From: Doris montereyensis | Lineage: Eukaryota; Mollusca; Gastropoda; Nudibranchia; Dorididae | Reading direction: 5' to 3' | NCBI GenBank assembly: GCA_037039925.1 | Contig: JAXRKP010000683.1 | Location: 46,001 to 110,000 of the forward strand | DNA: 64,000 nt | Shown here: in pieces, positions 26,510 through 40,530 of the stretch | Position numbering within the stretch: the first letter of the stretch is position 1 | How the letters are laid out: the number at the start of each line of letters is the position of its first letter | The notes under the pieces: model-generated | What the model was told of the DNA's origin: nothing | Databases searched by the model: none | Seen by the model: only the letters and a program-made list of their open reading frames with translations | Made by a program: the position numbers and the translations under genes

Positions 26510-28640
26510 TGGTGATGCAACCAGCTCCGGCTGACAAGACGCGATTACACGTGGCTCGGTCATGAGATTACAAAAAGAAAACAACGATTTCATCAGCTGA
26601 CTGCATGTTGATTTCAGAGCAACGAATTTCAAAAATGTAAAGTCTGTACTTCATGAATTTCAAGAACAAAAAGTGTTTATTTGTCTGCTTCTCCAGTTTA
26701 GTTTTGCCTTTGTGGATGCTTTTCTTTTATATTGTTTTTATTATTTTGCATCACTAATGATACAATTTTTTTTAATGTTTTAATTTTTTAAAATACATTC
26801 AGTTTATTTTGTTTGCCTAACACTTAACCAGTGAAAGAATTAAAGATTAGTTTAGTAAATGTAGATGTAAGTATTAGGCCTAGTATTGTTTGATTTTATG
26901 TAAACATATGAATGAATGGTTGAAGACGAAGAAAGATGACTGTGATCCTTTTTCTGTAAAACTCATTCCAGTTATCCCCTTCTGCCCATATGCTCCTGTG
27001 TTAGGTTGTGATAACTTTAAGAATAACCAATCAAAGAGAAATTTGCCATTAACGGTTTTCCAAATGACATATTGAAAAATGCTGTGAATGGTTAGCTTGC
27101 CTTCCCAATAAATGCCATTGAAAATATACTGGTAACATGGGAGTATTTATTATTTCATTGCCAAAGGATGTCCCCATACTTCGGCCTAACAGAGTTGTTG
27201 AAGTACCCACATCCATCAACAGTTTATCAACTTTGTTTTCCATGCCCATGTGAGCACATTAACCTTGTTGTTATGAAATCAACTGTGGAATCCAGAACTG
27301 TTGACATTGATGAAATAACTACTTTAAGAGATGATCTCATTGTGCAGACAATTTTGGAAAATGACTTTCAGGTGAAAAGGCTTTGTTACTTCTTATACTA
27401 ACACTTACTGTCTTTCCAAAACTTTGCCAGTGCCTAAACTGTGTTTACAAGATGAAAAGTGAACATTTAACTATTATGTCACATAAAAATGTGATTTTAA
27501 TTTAATATTTTTCAAGTAATGCAAACAATTTATGAAATTGCAGGCTTGTTTCAATGTCTACTGATTGTGAAAAGCAAAGTTAACTTTTCACCGCAACATC
27601 ATTATTAAATGCCCCTAAACAAGTTACTCAGTTAATTATCCATTCCCAAATCCAAGTGCCTCTAACTGATAAAATCTTTAGGCTGATACTTTAAGAAATT
27701 GGAAAATGAACATGGGATAAGACAAGATAGATAAAGAAATAACTTTTTGATGTTTTGTGCACAGCGACTTATGGTTCACCTTTGTTAGGTGGGAAATATA
27801 AAGAAGAAGAATTTTAATAAATTCTATTTTGCCATGCTGTTGACAAAATAGTTTTGATCTTTTTTTTTTGAGAAATTTTACAGTTATTGGCATTAAACAT
27901 AATAACCCAGAACTGGTGATTCTTTTTTAAAAATCAATTCTCTAAATGATGTGTAACCAACTGGACATCCACGTCTTTGTTTCTGTGATATAACAAGAAG
28001 GAAATTCAATTGTTGAAATAATAAATCTCTGGAAAGCAACCAAACCCTGCTAATGAGTTCCATGTGTACAAAAAAGATATCAAGATTTCTGTCCACCAAC
28101 AGTAACAAAAGATATCAAAGTATCTCTACAAAACAATTTATGATTTGTATTTAGGTTGGGTTTACTACTCGAAGACTAACTGCTTAGCCTAGAATCCATG
28201 AAAAATAAAAAAATCAAGTCACTGTTGGGTATATCGTATGAACACTAAAAACTATCCGATTTATTGATTGAATGAAAAAACCAAACAGTTTTGAAAATGG
28301 AAACATGGTGATATTTTTAAACTGAAGAGTACTACAAAACAACATATACCGTCTAAAGTTTTTGTTTTTGAAGCTTTGTAATGAACATCAAGAAACCCGA
28401 CTGAAATTCATTTCTTTTCTTTAACATTGTTACTGGTCTTCAGGGGTTAATCAGAAAAAAAGTAACAGATCTAAACTTTAAATTTTGAAATTTATGCATG
28501 AAAGTACATTAGTAACTTATTAAGAAAGACTGATTTAATAATAATATTATTTGTCAAATTTTGTTTATACATAATCTAAATCTAGACTATTCATTTTAAT
28601 TTAGGTTAATTGTGAAATTTTCAGTTGAATCTAGACCTGA
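26510..28640. repeat. Segmental repeat, copy 1 (longest)
   Basis: Landmarks shared with the following copies include TGGTGATGCAA, TCGGTCATGAGA, AGTCTGTACTTC, GAATGAATGGTTGAAGACGA, ACAAGATGAAAAG, GTTGAAATAATAAATC and ATATCAAGATTTCTGTC. Copy 1 is about 2.2 kb. No coding sequence is seen; short open frames within it are not conserved in the other copies. Confidence 0.8.
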
Positions 28641-30209
28641 GGATAATTATGCCAATCAATGCGCGGCTTCGATGGGACTAAAATATGAACAGTTTCAATA
28701 GCGTTAGCGCACGCCATAATTATTTTCATGGTGATGCAAATCTATATCGGTCATGAGAGCCTAAAAGAAAACAAATCTTCAAATTGACTGCAAATTTAGA
28801 GCAAAAATGATCTTAAAAGTCTGTACTTCTCCATGAATTCCAAGAATAAGGTTACTGCCTTTAGTTTTGCCTTGTGGATGCCTTTTATATTGGGTTTTTA
28901 TTTCTCTCACAGATCAAAATGCTTTAATTATCTAGAAACTGCAGCTGTTATTTAACTAACATGTCTCAGTGGCATTAAAAGATGACAAAGTGTTCATTAT
29001 TTCAATACTTTTAATGTTCATGAATGAATGGTTGAAGACGAAGAAAAGATGACTTCCATCCTTTTTAAAACTCAACCCCCTTCCATGGGTATGTGATTCA
29101 TTATGCTAATTCCCATTTCCTCTCTTCTTGAAAAATTCACTATGAATCTTAAATATACTTGTTTTATGCTTTACAATCTAGGTAGACAATAAAATTCTTT
29201 TACACACAATGTCAACTTGTTTTCCATGCATGTTGAATTTGAAATTGTTTATTTATTTATGTATCCTTAATTGTTCGATGTCATCCGATAATGTTATTGT
29301 TATAAGTTCTACTATGTCCAAAATGTGTGAAACACAAGATGAAAAGAAAGTAGTTCCTTATGGCCCATAAAAATGCTGATTTAACTTATCAGTTTCTATA
29401 ATGCAAACATTTACTGTGAAGTGGAACAGGTGAAATAATCACTTCCTGGGCAAGACACCTGTCTAACTGCTTATGTCTGCATAAATGGAAATGGAAAAAC
29501 AAACAAGATATGGCATTATCTGATTTGGTTTTTTCCATCTCTGATAAAATCTCTTCTCTGGAAATCTAAGACAAGAAGAATTTTTTTTAAATTCTTCTGA
29601 CAAAAAGTTTTATCCAGTACGTAAACATGTAGATACATTTTGATAAAATCAATTTCAAATGATTAATGTGACATAGATTTGTGTGACCTACCAAGAAGGA
29701 ATGTAACTTGTTGAAATAATAAATCACAAAGCAACAAAACCTGCTATTTCTTCCATGTGTAAGATATCAAGATTTCTGTCTGGCAGCAGACAAAGATTCA
29801 AATCTCCAAGTAAATTTTTGATTTGCAGCTTGGGTTTTGATCGAAGACATCTACACTGAATCCATGAAAAAATGAAAAAAATGTTGTGCCAAATTGTATG
29901 AACACTAAAACTATTCCTCTTGATTGAATGAGCTTGAAATGGAAACATGGTGACATTTAAAACTGAAGAGTAACAAAAACTTTTCTTCCACAGGGGAAGA
30001 TGAATCTTAGGAAACCCGTACTGAAATCTATTCTCATTGGACTTCATTCAGGTGTTAATCAGAAAAAGTAACTTAAACTTTAAATTTTGAAATCTTGTCA
30101 AAGTACATTAGTACATTAAGAAAGACTGATTTAAGGGCAATATTATTTGTCAGAATTTGCTTATAGAGAAAGGACTTTCACATTTTATGTTATTGATGAA
30201 ATTTTCACC
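28641..30209. repeat. Segmental repeat, copy 2 (shorter)
   Basis: The same landmarks as copy 1 appear in the same order, but many short stretches are missing, giving about 1.56 kb. Near 29340-29480 it mixes words of copy 1 (CATAAAAATG, TAATGCAAACA) with words of the SINE at 32770 (AGTTCCTTATGGCCCATA, GAAGTGGAACAGG). Confidence 0.8.
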
Positions 30210-30895
30210 CAATCTAGACCTGAACTTGTGGATCAATATTTTTAGCATTGAACAGTTTCAATAGCATCCATCTTTATTTTCTGGGGAAATCTATATGAAG
30301 AGCCCAGCTATCAAATCTTCAAATTAATAAATTTCAAAATGATCTTTAGCAATGTTTTCATTCCATATAAGGTTAATGTTTTACATCCAGGACTTGTCTC
30401 ACAGATCAAAATCCTTCCATTATCTAGAAACTGCAGCTGTTATTTAATCCCTTTTACAGTAAAATTATTTCCTCTTAATGTTCATGTCGTGTTATTTCAC
30501 TTTACTCATTCTCTTATTTCATTATCTGTCCATTTCCTCCTTCTGTCTCTGAATCTTTTCTTTCCTTCTAGGTCTTAAAATTCTTTTTCACAACAGATAA
30601 ATAGTTTGAAATTACTTATTTATTTATGTATCCTTAATTGTTCAGGTGACAATGTTATTGTTAAAATGTATGTGGAAAGAAGAAAAAAGTCCTTATGAAA
30701 TAGAGTTTGAACTTATCCCAGTTTCTTGAAGTGGAACAGGATGATAATAATCCAACCCTGAGCAAGATCGACATTTGACCTAAGACTGATAGGGAAAAGG
30801 TTTGGTTTTTTATTCCATTCTTCTTTCACTTTATTCTTCTGCAAAAAGTACCTAAAAAGAAACATTTTTTATTAAAAATTCAGCGATTATTTCAA
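30210..30895. repeat. Segmental repeat, copy 3 (shortest)
   Basis: It starts with CAATCTAGACCTGAA and keeps GAACAGTTTCAATAGC, AATCTTCAAATT, CTAGAAACTGCAGCTGTTAT, TATTTATTTATGTATCCTTA and GAAGTGGAACAGG in the order of copy 2, but compressed to under 0.8 kb. Confidence 0.78.
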
Positions 30896-30985
30896 AGGAT
30901 TGACATTTGACCTACCCACCATACATGTGATCTCAGGGTGAATTAAGAAGAGGAAAAATCAAAACCGAAAGTGCTGTGAACTTAA
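30895..30985 (+). repeat. Dispersed repeat fragment (family E)
   Basis: CCACCATACATGTGATCTCAGGGTGAATT matches the fragment at 40400-40450 (CCACCATTGCGGTGATCTTGGGGTGAATT) in order and spacing; each is followed by an AG-rich stretch. The family type is unknown. Only the shared core is asserted. Confidence 0.55.
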
Positions 30986-31014
30986 AATAGAGAAAGGCAT
31001 TGGTTAAACGCTCC

Positions 31015-31095
31015 CACCAAGTGTTGTGAGAGCTTGTAATCACAACTCCACCAACCACCCACCACCACTGGTTCAAACTCCCTGGCCCAGTTTTT
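31015..31095 (+). repeat. SINE family A head interrupted by minisatellite words
   Basis: GTTGTGAGAGCTTGTAATCA and CACTGGTTCAAACTCCCTGG match the head of SINE A, but CCACCAACCACCCACC, typical of the adjoining minisatellite, sits between them where the other copies have a few bases. Confidence 0.65.
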
Positions 31096-32715
31096 CTTCC
31101 ACCCACATCACCAATGTACCAATACTACATGCCCACTAGCAACTCCCACCACCAATGTACCAATGACATGCCCTACTAGCAACTCCACCAAACCCCTCCC
31201 CAATGTACCAATACTACATGCCTACTAGCAACTCTCACCAAGGAGTTGAGGACTCCCACCACCAATGTACCAATGCTACATGTCCTACTGAGCAACTCCA
31301 CCAAACACCCCCCCCCCAATGCACCAATGCTAACATGTCCTACTAGCAACTCTGGCCAAACACCCACCCCCCAAAAGTATCAATGCACATGATCTTTAGT
31401 GTTTTTCATTACCCTACTAGCAACTGTCTCCAAATTTTACCACCAAAGTAGTTTTGCTACATGCCCTACTAAAATTAATCTGCCAAACACCCACCTGTTT
31501 CTCAATTCTCTTTTCCTGTCTCTCCAAATACCCCACCACTGTCTGTGCCTACATGCCCTATTCTTTCCTCTCACCAAAATCACGACCACCAATAGTACCA
31601 ATACTATTCATGCCCTACTAGCAACTGAGTAAAACACCACCACCAGAAAAAAGAAAAGAGTTTTAACAACTCTCACCAAAACCCACCAAATGTCCAATAC
31701 CAGCAAGATCAACCTCACCAAGACTATAGTCACCACTCTGAGTGCTACACCTACAAGCAACTCCCACCCACCTTGGCTTTTTTTTGCTACATGCCCTTTG
31801 ACCAACTCTCACCAAACACCCACCACCACTGTGAAATGCTACATGCCCTACTAGCAACTCTCACCAAACACCCACCACCACTGTACCAATGCTACATGCC
31901 CTACTGCAACTCCCACCAAACACCCACCCATGTACCAATGCTACATGCCCTACCAGCAACTCTCACCAAACCACCCACCACCAATGTACCAATGCTACAT
32001 GCCCTACTAGCAATGTACCAATGCTACATGCCCCCAAACACCCACCCCCACCAATGTACCAATGCTACATGCCCTACTAGCAACTCTCACCAACCACCCC
32101 CCACCACCCTAAACACCTCTCACCCACCCCCACTGTACCAATACTATGCCCATGCCCTACCAAGCAATGCTACATCACCAACTCACACTCTTACACCCCC
32201 ACCAATGTACCAATACTACATGCCCTACAAGCAACTCTCACCAACCACCCACCACCACTGTACCAATGCTACATGCCCTAAATACAACCACCCATCACCA
32301 CTGTACCAATACTACATGCCCTACTAGCAACTACCAACCAATGCCCTACAAGCAACTCCCACCAAACACCCACCACGAATGTACCAATACTACAAGCCCT
32401 ACTAGCAACTCTCACCAACCACCCACCCCCCCACCAATGTACCAATGCTACATGCCCTACTAGCAACTCTCAAACAAACACCCACCACCAATGTACCAAT
32501 GCTACATGCCCTACAAGCAACTCACCAAACACCCACCACCAATGTACCAATGCTACACATGCCCTACTAGCAACTCTCACCAAACACCCACCACCAATGT
32601 ACCAAACCATGCCCTACTAGCAACTCTCACCAACCACCAATGTACCAATGCTACATGCCCTACTAGCAACTCTCACCAAACACCCACCACCACTGTACCA
32701 ATGCTACATGCAAGA
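31096..32715. repeat. Minisatellite, unit about 53 bp, roughly 28-30 copies, degenerate
   Basis: ACCAATGTACCAATGCTACA, TGCCCTACTAGCAACTC and ACCAAACACCCACC repeat throughout. Units vary in length and many are shortened. At 31385-31640 the units are interleaved with unrelated T-rich sequence. Cys/Thr/Pro-rich frames over it are artefacts. Confidence 0.92.
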
Positions 32716-32769
32716 TTAAGAGCAGTCTGTTCAAAAAGATGCTGGTTCACATAAATGTTTTAAAAAGGA

Positions 32770-33030
32770 AAGTTCCTTAAGACCATTACGGCCCATAGAG
32801 CTGCTAGAGCTTATCTCGGTTTCAATAGCGTGAAATGGAACATGCGGTAATAATCGCCTCCTGGCCAGGATGCTAGTCTGACACAGGTTTTAACTCCCAA
32901 GCTAAAGCTTGTATCCATTTACACCTGAGTTGAGTGGGAAAATGTGTGTTCAGTGTCTTTCCCAAGAAATTCAAATCCGGAACCTCACATCCCCAGCCCG
33001 TCTGTCTTACCACCCGGCCACACACATAAA
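32770..33030 (-). repeat. SINE family C
   Basis: Read on the minus strand it starts with a tRNA-like head, GTGTGTGGCCGGGTGGTAAG and GAGGTTCCGGATTTGAAT (A and B boxes). It then passes through CCATTTACACC-type body sequence to GGCCGTAATGG near its end. Degraded words of its tail occur at 29350-29480 and 30670-30790. Confidence 0.75.
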
Positions 33031-33313
33031 TGTAAGTGCATCAAAAAGCAATCTTATAAATCGGTCCCTTGAAGGTTGAATGGGCAAATAGATGTCACCT
33101 CCCTATTCCCATAGTTTGTAGGAGAAAAAAAAAAAGATGACAACACGTATTTAATAACAATTACAAAAGAACTAGGAGTAAATACCAATAATACACAATT
33201 TTCAACAAATCTATGCCAGAAATAGCACACACGCACAAATACAGACATAGACACAAAATGCATGAGCGATCAAATTTAACCAAATTCCATTACAGGCAAA
33301 AGCCTGCCTGCCA

Positions 33314-33317
<4 letters not shown>

Positions 33318-33350
<33 letters not shown>
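33318..33350. repeat. (CA)n microsatellite
   Basis: About 30 bp of uninterrupted AC followed by a short ATATACATAC stretch. Confidence 0.95.
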
Positions 33351-33352
<2 letters not shown>

Positions 33353-33429
33353 TACAGAAAAATGTGAGCAGACAAAATGTGATGCTAGCTTAGTTTATTT
33401 CAGCAAGGAACATAACCATTACTAACACA

Positions 33430-33550
33430 TACGTTACATACACAGTGACCTAAAATGATTCTTTGTTGGTTGTCTCGTTTACATACACAGTGACTGAAAT
33501 GATTCTTTGTTGTCTACGTTACATACACAGTGACTGAAATGGTTCTTCGT
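33430..33550. repeat. Minisatellite, unit about 45 bp, 3 copies
   Basis: CGTTACATACACAGTGAC then GAAATGATTCTTTGTTG-like sequence appears three times near 33431, 33477 and 33517. Confidence 0.85.
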
Positions 33551-33573
33551 TTTCTAATTGAAATAAAGTGAGA

Positions 33574-33575
<2 letters not shown>

Positions 33576-33620
<45 letters not shown>
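33576..33620. repeat. (AAT)n microsatellite
   Basis: About 15 uninterrupted AAT triplets. Confidence 0.97.
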
Positions 33621-33621
<1 letters not shown>

Positions 33622-33624
33622 GCA

Positions 33625-35705
<2,081 letters not shown>

Positions 35706-35709
35706 GAGA

Positions 35710-36415
35710 CAGTACATATAATTAAAAGATTTTGGGTCAATCAGTACAACTAAATAAGAAAGCCAATTCAAATACGGAAAAAATAAAGAAAACAAAAATC
35801 TGATGCCGTAGTATGATCATTGTAAAAAACAAAAAAATACCTATACATCACTAAAAAGTTCCCTGATGAGCAGCTCCTACAAGAAACACACTCTCCTCCC
35901 ACCCATCCATTGTAACCGAATGATCATGAGAACAACGCCTATAAAAAGGGAAGTCCAAGGCCATGCTTTCAGTGAAATGTCCAAATGATCAAGAAATAAA
36001 TAAGAGTGATGAGGAGCCTATATTGTCATTTCACTGTAGCTAAACCAACAAGAGCAAACACAAACAAACAGTTTCATTACATACTATATCGGGTGAGTGA
36101 AAATAAATATTTCCAAGTTTGAACATATCTAACTAAATAAAATAGCACACACTGACACACACTTGTTTTTTGAAAATTATACCGTATCTAGATAAACACG
36201 TGTTTAATGATTGTAAAAAATGTCTCTGGATACACATTGTTGTTTTTTTCACTCATCAGATATTAATTTGATAGTTAGGCTTATTTAATATTACCCTGAG
36301 AAAATGAGAAATTACAATATCATTGCATTATAAATTTACGCAGTATGCAGAGAGATCAAGAGGAGAGTTGGGGTTCACATTAGGCAGAATTGAGGCAATA
36401 CTTCTGGTTTTATAA
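35710..36415. other. Non-coding
   Basis: AT-rich with no feature that I can support. Confidence 0.5.
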
Positions 36416-36417
36416 GA

Positions 36418-36745
36418 GGTCTATGGGGACTTGGTCGTCTAAAGGCACGGTGTCAGCCTCTCAACCAAAAGGTCGTGGGTTCAAGTCTCTACTGTTGAAA
36501 AATGATCTTCATGTGAGGTTTTAAAAAATAATAAAACCCATCCCCCTGGTCCACATAGGTGGATCAACACTTAACTCCATCGGAAACAGACGATAGAAAG
36601 GAGGTCCTGTGTGCAGATCACAACGCTCTAAGCACATTAAAGATCTCTTACCTGTTTACAGGGCAGTTGAGACTCAAATTTTAAATCCAACCAAAACCCC
36701 CTCACATTAGTAGTTGACGTGAGGAAAAGTTTAAAAACTGTTTTA
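36418..36745 (+). repeat. SINE family B (tRNA-derived), near-full copy
   Basis: The head GGACTTGGTCGTCTAAAGGC and CGTGGGTTCAAGTCTC looks like a Leu-type tRNA with A and B boxes, but lacks a closing acceptor stem. The body has CACATAGGTGGATCAACACT, GTGCAGATCACAACGCTCTA and TGTTTACAGGGCAGT, shared in the same order with 45035-45330 and, reversed, 48112-48385. Confidence 0.82.
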
Positions 36746-36797
36746 AAAGCTAGGCAGGTCAATGCACTAACACATTATTTGTTACACATTAATCGTT

Positions 36798-37050
36798 ATC
36801 ATGAGGACAAGATGGCCGTGTGGCTAAAAGGTATTGCGCTGTGACCCACATGCACTGGGTTTGAACCCAATTTCAGGCATTTCGGGGTTTTTTTTCCATG
36901 GACAAGAAAATTTACCCTATTTGCTCATTTAGACAGCATGGGTGACTCCTGTTGCATCGAGCATAAGCCCAATGGTAGCCTTTATTCCTTTACGTAAAGA
37001 AATTGGAATGCCAGCCGAAACAACTTTGAGCCCACGCAGACGGCACTAAT
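36798..37050 (+). repeat. SINE family D (tRNA-derived)
   Basis: AAGATGGCCGTGTGGCTAAA gives an A-box-like region and CACTGGGTTTGAACCC a B box about 35 bp later. A non-tRNA body follows to about GCCCACGCAGACGGCAC. It is distinct from families A, B and C, with only this copy in the window. Confidence 0.6.
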
Positions 37051-39590
37051 TTTTATCCTCATCATGATGGCCCCTAATTTTCAACATAGTGTGAATGTTG
37101 AAAGATTTATCTTGGAGACGATTTCCAGTGATAAGACTGCTTTGCTAACAGCTTATTTGTTATATATATTAATTACTAGGCATGCATACTGTACAAAAAT
37201 CACAGCGGTTATCAACATGTTAATCCCCTTCGTTTGCGCTTATAATGTCAATATCACGTTAAAACATAACTGATGTTAAACAAAGATAAGAATTACATAG
37301 ATACACATATCTACACACACACACACATATCTACACCAGGACAGATTTGAAGTGATAACTATGATATTTGAATAATTTCTTGGTTACATAAATCTCCATT
37401 CAGCAACACATAAACACAAACTTTTGACATAACACTTTGTGTAAGTACTGAAAGCTACTAACAGAAGGTAACAATTTGGAGTGGAAGTAAGAGAGGAAAT
37501 TGTATACAATCACAATCAATGAAAACAACAAATGGAAAGATAGGCTATTTCTTTCTTTTTCAACACTTCAACTTGCCACTCAGTTTAAAATGTCTTAAGA
37601 ATTATCATCACTTACAAACTTACTATCAAATAGAAAAACTGGATTCTATGACTCAAGAAATGGCCTCAAATTGCAAAAGCCATCCACAGTGGAACATCAT
37701 GAACTCAAAGAAGAGGGAGGGGGAAGATAATAGTTCACGGAAAAGGTCAGTGGCCGAATATTATTGTTCCTCGGATTGACATCTTCTAAATTCATAATGT
37801 ATTCTGAAAATTAGACGGATTGAAACCAAAAAAGCCCCCTTTCATCAAATTACATATGACACAAGTCTTCACAACAATACTGGCAGAGAGGAAAGACGAG
37901 TCTGGGAATGATTATCTCATAGAAATAGAATTCTAATACAGGCACTACATAGTATATATATAATTATATACATCACACTAACAAGAACATGGAAGTAAAA
38001 GTTTCCACAGATAGCTGCAAATGCTAACAAAAAGGTTAAGGAACAGTATATGCAGGCAAGATGAAGATATTATAAAGATATCAAAACCTAACATTCAATA
38101 CATGCAATCATGAAAACATCAGAGCTAATCTTTAAAAAAAAAAAAATATAATTGAGGCAGAAATTACTCCATCCCTCCCAACTCAAGCTTCCAATAGAAC
38201 CCCTTTATAAAAAAAAGATGTTAACTTGAAAAAATACACTCATAAACAGAATCAAAACCATTTTAACATAAAACGCCTGTTTCAGTCACTGATGTCAACC
38301 TGTCAAACTATTATCATATACACAAAACCATTATATATGTGTAATAACAGTTAACACTTCTGACAAAGATGTCTAAAGACACATACATGTATACATAATA
38401 CAGACATGAACATATAAATGGAGTATTTGACAATTAAACAGTCACTGTTGTTCCCACACAGCCATTTAGTTATACAATGGAGTAATACCACCGAGTCAAC
38501 AAAGTCTGGAAGCTTTTTCGTGATCATGTCCTCAAAGTAAACATTGACATTACTTCTGTTCTGATGAAAACACATAGACGACATGGACCAAATCAGAGAA
38601 TTTCAAACAAAGACTTTCTTAAATGCAAAACAATGTGCACATTTTTTTTTTTTTTCTTTCGAAAATGTGATCATAGATCTATAAACATATATATGGTGAT
38701 TAGAAAAGAAACAAAATTTTAAAATTTGGCATATATACATTTTGTGTACATGTACATTATGTATTTTCATCAGAACAGTAGTGTGAGACATTTTATCAAC
38801 TGATTTCCAATGTATACCATAGCGATTGATATTTCCTGGATGGTGTAATGAGTTTCAGTTCTCATGAAGCACATATTTATACACTGTGCCATTTTGTCTT
38901 GGAATAATATATCACTTTGCAATAATATAACAATTTGCACAGATTGTACATCACAGAATCCCTCCATCACAGAAAAAAGTCCTCCCGTCACAGCAAAACC
39001 CCTTCCATCACCAGCAAATTATGTTAGTGAGTTTCGTCCCAAGCATTAATCCATCATCCTTTTCACTTCACTGTGACGGGCAAAAATATGCTTCCACATT
39101 AGATAGCCACATCTGCTTCTTACACTTACACAATCAGAGAGTTTGGTTACAAAAACATCAGTAACATTGCATCTTGGTGACCTCATGATCTGTTTATAGT
39201 AGGTTAACTATGATGAATATTTAATTACAAAAAATATATATATATACATTTCTATATATCTATATCAAAACTGTCTCAAAGAGTAATATAACATTCACTA
39301 AAAAGTACATCGTCAGCTTTTTTATTATAGAATAAATACATAGAAATATAGACTGATCAAAGCACAGAACTATTTTGCATATTTCAACTGAATTCAACAC
39401 AAAGGCACTAAAGCATTTTACTAAACAGCGAAACATGAAACAGATAGACAATTCAATACATATATAAATATAATAAATATGTACATACAAGCCATTAAAT
39501 CGATGATAAACTGTTTATATGTTGAAAAACAAGCTCAATTTATATGTATTGCCTCTCAAACATGCAACAACCGACTACTGAAAGCTTAAA
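37051..39590. other. Non-coding, AT-rich
   Basis: No gene supported. Small simple repeats occur: CA near 37310-37328, poly-A near 38140 and poly-T near 38643. Open frames such as 37519-37779 have no splice support or recognisable character. Confidence 0.5.
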
Positions 39591-39599
39591 TATCGTATA

Positions 39600-40312
39600 C
39601 AAGTGTATACATATCATACAAGTGTATACATATGATACAAGTGTATATACATATCATACAAGTGTATACATATCATACAAGTGTATACATATGATACAAG
39701 TGTATACATATCATACAAGTGTATACATATCATACAAGTGTATACATATCATACAAGTGTATACATATCATACAAGTGTATACATATCATACAAGTGTAT
39801 ATACATATGATACAAGTGTATACATATCATACAAGTGTATACATATGATACAAGTGTATACATATCATACAAGTGTATACATATCATACAAGTGTATACA
39901 TATCATACAAGTGTATACATATCATACAAGTGTATACATATCATACAAGTGTATACATATCATACAAGTGTATACATATCATACAAGTGTATACATATCA
40001 TACAAGTGTATACATATCATACAAGTGTATATATATCATACAAGTGTATATATATCATACAAGTGTATACATATCATACAAGTGTATATATATCATACAA
40101 GTGTATATATATCATACAAGTGTATACATATCATACAAGTGTATATATCATACAAGTGTATACATATGATACAAGTGTATACATATCATACAAGTGTATA
40201 CATATCATACAGTGTATACATATCATACAAGTGTATATATATCATACAAGTGTATACATATCATACAAGTGTATACATATCATACAAGTGTATACATATC
40301 ACACAAGTGTGA
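39600..40312. repeat. Minisatellite, 19-bp unit, about 37 copies
   Basis: The unit GTGTATACATATCATACAA repeats with very little variation: TATGATA for TATCATA in some units, TATATAT for TACATAT in others, and a few length changes. Since 19 is not a multiple of three and the unit has no stop in any plus frame, all three plus frames are open with a 19-residue period. Confidence 0.97.
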
Positions 40313-40384
40313 TGATATGACAATCGTATAAGCAGTGTCTCTTTTTACATTTACACAGGCAAGGCAATGCTGTGCACAGATTTG

Positions 40385-40530
40385 TTTGTTTGTTTCTTTG
40401 AAATTTACCCCGTCCACCATTGCGGTGATCTTGGGGTGAATTGAGAGGAAACAGCAAGATAGAAGATAAGCGAAAGAAGGAAAGAAAAAATAGGACTTAT
40501 CAGCAGCGCCCGCCAACTGCCCGCCTGTGC
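40385..40530 (+). repeat. Dispersed repeat fragment (family E)
   Basis: CCACCATTGCGGTGATCTTG then GGGTGAATTGAGAGGAAACA matches the piece at 30895-30985. A GC-rich end, AGCAGCGCCCGCCAACTGCC, follows here only. Confidence 0.5.

Noticed and set aside
31773..32754. Cys/Thr/Pro-rich frames over the 53-bp array
   Set aside because: They are translations of the minisatellite unit and shift frame with each length change.
36418..36500. A Leu-type tRNA gene
   Set aside because: A and B boxes are present but the acceptor stem does not close and the same sequence recurs as a SINE with a long shared body.
39544..40320. Long Tyr/His/Ile-rich frames as a repeat protein
   Set aside because: All three frames are equally open because of the 19-bp period; no start, splice or domain evidence.
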